Below are positions 1 to 9,700 of a stretch of DNA of 11,903 nt, in pieces. The stretch covers positions 2,559,306 through 2,571,208 of the forward strand of contig CP058707.1 of assembly GCA_013414745.1 (NCBI GenBank), written 5' to 3'. Origin of the DNA: Bacteroidota bacterium (lineage in GTDB: Bacteria; Bacteroidota; Bacteroidia; Chitinophagales; Chitinophagaceae). The notes under the pieces are model-generated. The model saw only the letters and a list, made by a program, of their open reading frames with translations, was not told where the DNA came from and searched no databases. The position numbers were made by a program, and so were the translations under genes. Each line of letters opens with the position of its first letter. Position 1 is the first letter of the stretch.

Positions 1-153
1 AATGCCCGGTGGGGTTTCAGTTTTGTTCTGGCTGCTGAACCACCTGTGGTGACTATTTCATATTTCGAATTATTTATCCTCCTGTTTCTTCCTAAACTTC
101 TGGTAGTGGGTTTGAACGCCTGGATCTTGTATCGGATGAAACCGCTCCGCTGA
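1..153 (+). CDS. C-terminal end of a membrane protein (partial, cut by window edge)
   Basis: Frame 1 is open from the first base for 50 codons and ends at TGA 151-153. The start lies outside the window. The fragment begins NARWGFSFVLAAEPPVV and then becomes strongly hydrophobic (about residues 21-44, ELFILLFLPKLLVVGLNAW), ending in a short basic tail, YRMKPLR. That pattern fits one C-terminal membrane helix followed by a positively charged cytoplasmic end. Its stop is 91 bp before the likely start of the haem-motif lipoprotein on the same strand, so co-transcription is possible but not shown. I recognise no family. The alternative is chance open frame in non-coding DNA; the hydrophobic run with a charged end makes a real gene somewhat more likely. 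Confidence 0.45.
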   Translation, partial: NARWGFSFVLAAEPPVVTISYFELFILLFLPKLLVVGLNAWILYRMKPLR

Positions 154-183
154 ATTTCAAGATTGATACACCCAATTTGCCGT

Positions 184-216
184 TCTGTCGCATTGAGCTT
201 ACCGAAGGGATGCAAG
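184..216. repeat. possible fragment of a dispersed intergenic repeat
   Basis: The stretch around 194-206 (TGAGCTTACCGAA) resembles the short dispersed motif TGAGC-TTGTCGAA that I recall from intergenic DNA of many Bacteroidota genomes. It lies in the gap between the partial membrane protein and the lipoprotein gene. Only one copy is visible here, apart from a loose match inside spacer 4 (1053-1065, 10 of 13 positions). The call rests on memory of the motif, not on repetition within the window. Confidence 0.25.
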
Positions 217-244
217 GATGTTCCGGTTTCTTTACATTCGTGGT

Positions 245-712
245 ATGAAACGATTACAAGGTATTTCGCTACTGACACTGCTTTTGATGCTTGTAACACT
301 TGCTTGCGAAAAAGACGAGGGATGTGGTGCCTCGAATATCAGTAAAACCGGTTCAACTGAAAGTCATAATATGGGCCAAAACTGTATGAATTGCCATCAG
401 GCCAGTGGCGAAGGAAAGGGTTGTTTTGTGGTAGCCGGAACCGTGTACACTTCCTCTGCTGCCACAGCTACTGCTGCTAACGGAACCATATTTTTATATA
501 CGGGTCCGAATGCCACAGGAACTTTAGTTGCAACGATACAGGTAGATGCCAAAGGGAATTTTCATACCACCGATGCCGTGAATTTTGGCAGCGGTCTCTA
601 TCCTGTGGTGAAGAGTGCGAGTGGGGCGCAACAGTTCATGGGATCAAGCATTACACAAGGCGCCTGTTCCGGATGTCATGGAGTAACCACAGATCGGATT
701 TGGGTGAATTAG
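245..712 (+). CDS. small lipoprotein with two CXXCH haem-binding motifs (cytochrome c-like)
   Basis: The product is 155 residues. I chose ATG 245 rather than the upstream in-frame ATG 218 because it gives a clean signal peptide: MKR, a hydrophobic core LLTLLLMLV, then TLAC with the lipidated cysteine at residue 21. The -3 residue is T rather than the usual L, which is tolerable. Two haem c motifs are visible: CMNCH at 47-51 and CSGCH at 141-145, near the C-terminus. Between them (about 62-137) is a Gly/Thr/Ala-rich, beta-strand-like stretch (VAGTVYTS, TIFLYTGP, GNFHTTD) resembling a small beta-sandwich domain. If both sites are haemylated, this is a membrane-anchored di-haem electron-transfer or haem-storage protein, exposed at the periplasm or cell surface. 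The redox partner is unknown. It may follow the partial membrane protein in an operon. It ends 46 bp before the first CRISPR repeat on the same strand with no terminator seen, so read-through into the array is possible. A functional link to CRISPR is unlikely. Confidence 0.8.
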   Translation: MKRLQGISLLTLLLMLVTLACEKDEGCGASNISKTGSTESHNMGQNCMNCHQASGEGKGCFVVAGTVYTSSAATATAANGTIFLYTGPNATGTLVATIQVDAKGNFHTTDAVNFGSGLYPVVKSASGAQQFMGSSITQGACSGCHGVTTDRIWVN

Positions 713-758
713 AGGGTAGAAGAATAACAGATTGAGTTAAACACCCATGATGCATGCA
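713..758. other. short flank between the lipoprotein gene and the first repeat
   Basis: Only 46 bp separate the TAG of the lipoprotein gene from repeat 1. No long AT-rich leader and no degenerate repeat is visible. The last eight bases (751-758) are the perfect palindrome TGCATGCA, abutting the first repeat. With both terminal repeats intact, this flank could be the leader end or the distal end; the sequence does not decide. Confidence 0.4.
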
Positions 759-3700
759 GTTGTGAAAAGGTTTCAAAATGTAACTTCGTATGAGTTCTTA
801 AACAACTTCGATGGTACCAACAAGAATACTTTGTTTGTTGTGAAAAGGTTTCAAAATGTAACTTCGTATGAGTTCTTAAACAACTTGGCTTCTTTTTCAT
901 AATAAACTGGCTAGGTTGTGAAAAGGTTTCAAAATGTAACTTCGTATGAGTTCTTAAACAACTGAAAACTCCAATGGGTAAATCAATCGGAGTTGTGAAA
1001 AGGTTTCAAAATGTAACTTCGTATGAGTTCTTAAACAACTTTAAAACATTCCTGAGCTAGTCGAAATTTGTTGTGAAAAGGTTTCAAAATGTAACTTCGT
1101 ATGAGTTCTTAAACAACTTGTAACAATTATAAGTGCCATGCAGATTTGTTGTGAAAAGGTTTCAAAATGTAACTTCGTATGAGTTCTTAAACAACGAAAT
1201 TAAAAACACTTTCAAGGTCATCCCTGTTGTGAAAAGGTTTCAAAATGTAACTTCGTATGAGTTCTTAAACAACATTAATGAAGAAACTATTTACTCAAAC
1301 CCTGTTGTGAAAAGGTTTCAAAATGTAACTTCGTATGAGTTCTTAAACAACCCGGCCATTTTTCGGCTTATTTCCGCATCAGTTGTGAAAAGGTTTCAAA
1401 ATGTAACTTCGTATGAGTTCTTAAACAACTTATTTGAAATTCTTAAAATAGAAATGAGAGTTGTGAAAAGGTTTCAAAATGTAACTTCGTATGAGTTCTT
1501 AAACAACATTGTAATCATTTGGAAATGGGAAACGGTGTTGTGAAAAGGTTTCAAAATGTAACTTCGTATGAGTTCTTAAACAACAAAAAACGGCTAATCG
1601 AATACGAACATCAGTTGTGAAAAGGTTTCAAAATGTAACTTCGTATGAGTTCTTAAACAACCACGCTAGAAACAGCGTGCTTTCTGCATTTGTTGTGAAA
1701 AGGTTTCAAAATGTAACTTCGTATGAGTTCTTAAACAACACAAACCGAACGAGATCCGAAATTTCCGGCGTTGTGAAAAGGTTTCAAAATGTAACTTCGT
1801 ATGAGTTCTTAAACAACTCCACGGATTTCACCATGCGCCACCAGTTGTTGTGAAAAGGTTTCAAAATGTAACTTCGTATGAGTTCTTAAACAACAAGTAT
1901 GGCCCCATTATCGTCTCCTGATTGTTGTGAAAAGGTTTCAAAATGTAACTTCGTATGAGTTCTTAAACAACCAAGATGATAATAAGTGGTATTGGACTGT
2001 GTTGTGAAAAGGTTTCAAAATGTAACTTCGTATGAGTTCTTAAACAACGTTGGTGACTGATGCACCGGGAGGTACTGTGTTGTGAAAAGGTTTCAAAATG
2101 TAACTTCGTATGAGTTCTTAAACAACTGACACTGAGGCTAAGATTTATTGGCACGTGTTGTGAAAAGGTTTCAAAATGTAACTTCGTATGAGTTCTTAAA
2201 CAACTCCATAAGCAGGATATTTATATCGGTCTTGTTGTGAAAAGGTTTCAAAATGTAACTTCGTATGAGTTCTTAAACAACAAAGGGGTGGAGAAGGGAG
2301 CTATCAGAGAAGTTGTGAAAAGGTTTCAAAATGTAACTTCGTATGAGTTCTTAAACAACCGATATACACTTTTCTACATCGTAGTCGTGGTTGTGAAAAG
2401 GTTTCAAAATGTAACTTCGTATGAGTTCTTAAACAACTAAGCCAAAGATGTTGATTCATTCCACTGTGTTGTGAAAAGGTTTCAAAATGTAACTTCGTAT
2501 GAGTTCTTAAACAACAATGGTAGGTAATTTAATCCGTTCTGTTGCGTTGTGAAAAGGTTTCAAAATGTAACTTCGTATGAGTTCTTAAACAACTGATTAT
2601 TTCAATGATGATTTAACACAAGGTTGTGAAAAGGTTTCAAAATGTAACTTCGTATGAGTTCTTAAACAACAGTATTTGTGTTTACCATACCATCCGTGTT
2701 GTGAAAAGGTTTCAAAATGTAACTTCGTATGAGTTCTTAAACAACTCCTCCGTAACCAACTCTATAAGTTACTGTGTTGTGAAAAGGTTTCAAAATGTAA
2801 CTTCGTATGAGTTCTTAAACAACTAATGTTGCTCATCTGCTCAACGACGAATTGTTGTGAAAAGGTTTCAAAATGTAACTTCGTATGAGTTCTTAAACAA
2901 CACTTGGGGTGAAATTACCTGCCGCCATTTTGTTGTGAAAAGGTTTCAAAATGTAACTTCGTATGAGTTCTTAAACAACACCTCCGACAACATAGCCCAG
3001 TTTATTTTGTTGTGAAAAGGTTTCAAATGTAACTTCGTATGAGTTCTTAAACAACCCTGCAAGTTGATTTATAGAATTTCTTTAGTTGTGAAAAGGTTTC
3101 AAAATGTAACTTCGTATGAGTTCTTAAACAACTCCCACCGATTTCACTATGCGCCGCCATTTGTTGTGAAAAGGTTTCAAAATGTAACTTCGTATGAGTT
3201 CTTAAACAACCCAAGTTTTTTAAGGATTGAAACTTTGTTGTGAAAAGGTTTCAAAATGTAACTTCGTATGAGTTCTTAAACAACAAAGAATTAGTCTTAA
3301 CTCATGTCGATCCTGTTGTGAAAAGGTTTCAAAATGTAACTTCGTATGAGTTCTTAAACAACGGAGTACCCGTAGAACTGAGCATCGAGGGCGTTGTGAA
3401 AAGGTTTCAAAATGTAACTTCGTATGAGTTCTTAAACAACTCAGATACGGAACAAGGTTATCAAACGGGAGTTGTGAAAAGGTTTCAAAATGTAACTTCG
3501 TATGAGTTCTTAAACAACATGCCATGCCACATAAAGTATTGCAATCAAGTTGTGAAAAGGTTTCAAAATGTAACTTCGTATGAGTTCTTAAACAACACTA
3601 ATGTACCACACCCATCACAATAAAGTTGTGAAAAGGTTTCAAAATGTAACTTCGTATGAGTTCTTAAACAACAACCTAAGTCTCCATTGATTACAATACT

Positions 3701-6700
3701 TCGTTGTGAAAAGGTTTCAAAATGTAACTTCGTATGAGTTCTTAAACAACATCAAAGAGGTCAAAGTCAAAACAAAGCATGTTGTGAAAAGGTTTCAAAA
3801 TGTAACTTCGTATGAGTTCTTAAACAACATAAATCATTTGATAGGCTGCCCATGCAAAGTTGTGAAAAGGTTTCAAAATGTAACTTCGTATGAGTTCTTA
3901 AACAACTATTTTGTGCCAACATTCGATCAAATGGCTGTTGTGAAAAGGTTTCAAAATGTAACTTCGTATGAGTTCTTAAACAACTTCTGCAAAATAAATT
4001 GGAGTCAAACGCCCGTTGTGAAAAGGTTTCAAAATGTAACTTCGTATGAGTTCTTAAACAACTATGATAACCAATTATTAACGTCGACCTGTTGTGAAAA
4101 GGTTTCAAAATGTAACTTCGTATGAGTTCTTAAACAACGATAATATCAATTTGCCGACAATGAAACAGTTGTGAAAAGGTTTCAAATGTAACTTCGTATG
4201 AGTTCTTAAACAACTTGTATAGCATGCCAACATTAACCAATAATGTTGTGAAAAGGTTTCAAAATGTAACTTCGTATGAGTTCTTAAACAACCTTCCAAT
4301 GTGGTTGCAATAGAAGCCCTGCGTTGTGAAAAGGTTTCAAAATGTAACTTCGTATGAGTTCTTAAACAACAGGTAAAGCACGGTTCAAATGCCAGGTATT
4401 GTTGTGAAAAGGTTTCAAAATGTAACTTCGTATGAGTTCTTAAACAACATGGGTGCATTATCCAAAATCAAACAAGTTGTGAAAAGGTTTCAAAATGTAA
4501 CTTCGTATGAGTTCTTAAACAACAGGTTGTTAATATGGGTTCAGATACAGATGTTGTGAAAAGGTTTCAAAATGTAACTTCGTATGAGTTCTTAAACAAC
4601 TTTAATAATTTGTTTTTATCAATATGAACGGTTGTGAAAAGGTTTCAAAATGTAACTTCGTATGAGTTCTTAAACAACAATAGCGGCCCAATTCATAATA
4701 AATAGTGCGTTGTGAAAAGGTTTCAAAATGTAACTTCGTATGAGTTCTTAAACAACGTAAATCATTTGATAAGCAGCCCAGGCAAAGTTGTGAAAAGGTT
4801 TCAAAATGTAACTTCGTATGAGTTCTTAAACAACATTCCACAATTATCATTAATTCAGGAACAGGTTGTGAAAAGGTTTCAAAATGTAACTTCGTATGAG
4901 TTCTTAAACAACCTTGAATATACCGGCATCATTTCGTCACTTGTTGTGAAAAGGTTTCAAAATGTAACTTCGTATGAGTTCTTAAACAACTCGATCGATC
5001 GACACCTAAAGCACGTTCCGTTGTGAAAAGGTTTCAAAATGTAACTTCGTATGAGTTCTTAAACAACTTTCGATCGATCCATTCCTAAAGCACGTTCGTT
5101 GTGAAAAGGTTTCAAAATGTAACTTCGTATGAGTTCTTAAACAACTCGCATTTTCACGGCATCGTATCTCGTTTGTTGTGAAAAGGTTTCAAATGTAACT
5201 TCGTATGAGTTCTTAAACAACTCTTATCGGTCAAAAACCAAATCCACGTTGGTTGTGAAAAGGTTTCAAATGTAACTTCGTATGAGTTCTTAAACAACGG
5301 TCAACGGTAGTACGTAAGCCTCGGTGTTGTGAAAAGGTTTCAAAATGTAACTTCGTATGAGTTCTTAAACAACTTTTCACGGCAGGAGCATTAACACCTT
5401 GTGTTGTGAAAAGGTTTCAAAATGTAACTTCGTATGAGTTCTTAAACAACGAAATTGAATGTTTCCCGATAATCCGCATAGTTGTGAAAAGGTTTCAAAA
5501 TGTAACTTCGTATGAGTTCTTAAACAACTTTAGGTTCAAAAGTCTGTCAGCTTCGCTAGTTGTGAAAAGGTTTCAAAATGTAACTTCGTATGAGTTCTTA
5601 AACAACTGCATCTTATCAACCCAACTTCCCAAATGAGTTGTGAAAAGGTTTCAAAATGTAACTTCGTATGAGTTCTTAAACAACACGGTAGATGATATAC
5701 TTGAGTCATGGGATGTTGTGAAAAGGTTTCAAAATGTAACTTCGTATGAGTTCTTAAACAACGTCCGGGTCTGGAAAATTCTTCAACAATTTGTTGTGAA
5801 AAGGTTTCAAAATGTAACTTCGTATGAGTTCTTAAACAACTATGATTTTGTTGGTTGACCGTAGCGACTAGTTGTGAAAAGGTTTCAAAATGTAACTTCG
5901 TATGAGTTCTTAAACAACTTGTTTGTAACTCATACACGATAGTTTTCTGTTGTGAAAAGGTTTCAAAATGTAACTTCGTATGAGTTCTTAAACAACCACC
6001 ACATATATAGTCCGGACGATCTAAAGTTGTGAAAAGGTTTCAAATGTAACTTCGTATGAGTTCTTAAACAACACGCAATAAACATGTTAAGAGGTTTAAG
6101 AGTTGTGAAAAGGTTTCAAAATGTAACTTCGTATGAGTTCTTAAACAACCTCTGCCATTGTCCATTGAACAGTTTTACAGTTGTGAAAAGGTTTCAAAAT
6201 GTAACTTCGTATGAGTTCTTAAACAACGATGATTGCGGCAAAACATTACCTATACGTGTTGTGAAAAGGTTTCAAAATGTAACTTCGTATGAGTTCTTAA
6301 ACAACGCAGCTTATCCTTGAAAGTTCTAGGTGTGTTGTGAAAAGGTTTCAAAATGTAACTTCGTATGAGTTCTTAAACAACCGAAAAGTTAAGTGGAACA
6401 CCCGGCGGCTGTTGTGAAAAGGTTTCAAAATGTAACTTCGTATGAGTTCTTAAACAACGGGCAGTTGTGGGAGTGGATGAAGCGAAAGTTGTGAAAAGGT
6501 TTCAAAATGTAACTTCGTATGAGTTCTTAAACAACAATAAAATTCGTTATTCCCAGGTATTACCGTTGTGAAAAGGTTTCAAAATGTAACTTCGTATGAG
6601 TTCTTAAACAACTGTGTACATCGCGGGGATTCGACGTCACGGTTGTGAAAAGGTTTCAAAATGTAACTTCGTATGAGTTCTTAAACAACAACAATGACTT

Positions 6701-9700
6701 TAATTTGTCAGATAACGTGTTGTGAAAAGGTTTCAAAATGTAACTTCGTATGAGTTCTTAAACAACGGCAGCAAAGGCATTAATCAAATCGATACCGTTG
6801 TGAAAAGGTTTCAAAATGTAACTTCGTATGAGTTCTTAAACAACATAGGTGAAATATCCAATAGAACCGTAGTGTTGTGAAAAGGTTTCAAAATGTAACT
6901 TCGTATGAGTTCTTAAACAACTTGTACGTTTATGGTTTCGGCACGATGTCCGTTGTGAAAAGGTTTCAAAATGTAACTTCGTATGAGTTCTTAAACAACA
7001 AAATCTTCTTTCCATTCATTTGGAACTGGTTGTGAAAAGGTTTCAAAATGTAACTTCGTATGAGTTCTTAAACAACATATTCGTGTTCAACATCTGCACT
7101 TCTTTGTTGTGAAAAGGTTTCAAAATGTAACTTCGTATGAGTTCTTAAACAACTAAAGACCCGGAATTATGGAAGGTGTATGCGTTGTGAAAAGGTTTCA
7201 AAATGTAACTTCGTATGAGTTCTTAAACAACACAATTAAATTGGGCATCAATTCTGATGCGTTGTGAAAAGGTTTCAAAATGTAACTTCGTATGAGTTCT
7301 TAAACAACGCTTACTAATGTTCCCGAAGATAGTTTTTGTTGTGAAAAGGTTTCAAAATGTAACTTCGTATGAGTTCTTAAACAACGACAAATACCGGCTT
7401 GATTAAGTTATCTGTGTTGTGAAAAGGTTTCAAAATGTAACTTCGTATGAGTTCTTAAACAACGATAATGCAAATACCCATCAGCGGCAATAGGTTGTGA
7501 AAAGGTTTCAAAATGTAACTTCGTATGAGTTCTTAAACAACCAGAGGGGGTTTATGAGTCTACCTCCTACGGTTGTGAAAAGGTTTCAAAATGTAACTTC
7601 GTATGAGTTCTTAAACAACTTTATTTAGTAGGATTTTGATTTGAAAACGGTTGTGAAAAGGTTTCAAAATGTAACTTCGTATGAGTTCTTAAACAACTTT
7701 CTGGGGGTTGAAGAGGCCAAGTTAATGTTGTGAAAAGGTTTCAAAATGTAACTTCGTATGAGTTCTTAAACAACCCCAGAGTACATGAAGCCTATAATGG
7801 AGTTAGTTGTGAAAAGGTTTCAAATGTAACTTCGTATGAGTTCTTAAACAACTAGCTCAGGATATACAAACAGAAAACGAAAGTTGTGAAAAGGTTTCAA
7901 AATGTAACTTCGTATGAGTTCTTAAACAACTGAAATTGTTTTATCTAAATTGCCACTTTTGTTGTGAAAAGGTTTCAAAATGTAACTTCGTATGAGTTCT
8001 TAAACAACCGTAGGTTTTAGTCTTCTGCATTATTTTCGGTTGTGAAAAGGTTTCAAAATGTAACTTCGTATGAGTTCTTAAACAACACGTGAACAAACTT
8101 CACGTAAAAAGGCTGTTGTGAAAAGGTTTCAAAATGTAACTTCGTATGAGTTCTTAAACAACTTCGCCGGGTTGTCCGATGCTGTCGGTGTCGTTGTGAA
8201 AAGGTTTCAAAATGTAACTTCGTATGAGTTCTTAAACAACAAGGCCAGGAGCAAGCGGTAACGGATTCGCAGTTGTGAAAAGGTTTCAAAATGTAACTTC
8301 GTATGAGTTCTTAAACAACTGAATAAATATGGAAACCAACATACCAATGTTGTGAAAAGGTTTCAAAATGTAACTTCGTATGAGTTCTTAAACAACGGGC
8401 TGATTGAGGCGTGTATTTTAGTACCGTTGTGAAAAGGTTTCAAAATGTAACTTCGTATGAGTTCTTAAACAACTCCTTGAATAGTTTCCAATCCCAATGC
8501 ACGTTGTGAAAAGGTTTCAAAATGTAACTTCGTATGAGTTCTTAAACAACAGGCAGCGCAAAAACACAATCGGACTTTGAGTTGTGAAAAGGTTTCAAAA
8601 TGTAACTTCGTATGAGTTCTTAAACAACTGTGTTTGCATCACAATAAAATTCTCCTTGGTTGTGAAAAGGTTTCAAAATGTAACTTCGTATGAGTTCTTA
8701 AACAACTCTAATCCCATAAATGAACCTTTATCCCAAAGTTGTGAAAAGGTTTCAAAATGTAACTTCGTATGAGTTCTTAAACAACTCAGAGGGTGTTTAT
8801 GAGTCTACCGCCTACGGTTGTGAAAAGGTTTCAAAATGTAACTTCGTATGAGTTCTTAAACAACGCTAAAGTCTAACGTATAAACCCCTGTGGCGTTGTG
8901 AAAAGGTTTCAAAATGTAACTTCGTATGAGTTCTTAAACAACGATTCACAAACAACAGAAAAACAGAACAAGTTGTGAAAAGGTTTCAAAATGTAACTTC
9001 GTATGAGTTCTTAAACAACCAACAGACAATCAATATGTGCAAGGGCCTGTTGTGAAAAGGTTTCAAAATGTAACTTCGTATGAGTTCTTAAACAACTTTT
9101 GACGATGGAACAGATACTTCACATTATTGTTGTGAAAAGGTTTCAAAATGTAACTTCGTATGAGTTCTTAAACAACAACATCGAACAATTTATCGAAGTG
9201 TCCTTTGTTGTGAAAAGGTTTCAAAATGTAACTTCGTATGAGTTCTTAAACAACGATCCTTGTTTAACGATGCGCAATGCGGTGTTGTGAAAAGGTTTCA
9301 AAATGTAACTTCGTATGAGTTCTTAAACAACACGATAGGAGAAAGGCATAATATGAAGAACGTTGTGAAAAGGTTTCAAAATGTAACTTCGTATGAGTTC
9401 TTAAACAACGAAAAGATACTAATGTGGTTTTGAGTATGTTGTGAAAAGGTTTCAAAATGTAACTTCGTATGAGTTCTTAAACAACTCCATCGGTGGCCGG
9501 TGTTATCCACCCTCGTTGTGAAAAGGTTTCAAAATGTAACTTCGTATGAGTTCTTAAACAACAGGAAAATGCGTTAAATGATGAATTAAATGGTTGTGAA
9601 AAGGTTTCAAAATGTAACTTCGTATGAGTTCTTAAACAACCAACCTGAATGCCACCCGTAACAATCTTTGTTGTGAAAAGGTTTCAAAATGTAACTTCGT

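Noticed and set aside
218..244. Upstream ATG 218 as the start of the lipoprotein
   Set aside because: It would place MFRFLYIRG before a complete lipoprotein signal peptide; ATG 245 gives the better signal sequence.
163..345. 60-codon open frame on the plus strand
   Set aside because: It overlaps the lipoprotein gene in another frame and has no signal or motif of its own; it is a shadow frame.
5146..5402. 11-base match (TTTTCACGGCA) between spacers 5146 and 5374
   Set aside because: Flanks do not align and frames do not give similar peptides; likely coincidence.
3597..8658. 12-base match (CATCACAATAAA) between spacers 3597 and 8629
   Set aside because: It lies at different places in the two spacers with no similarity around it; a match of this length among 140 AT-rich spacers can arise by chance.
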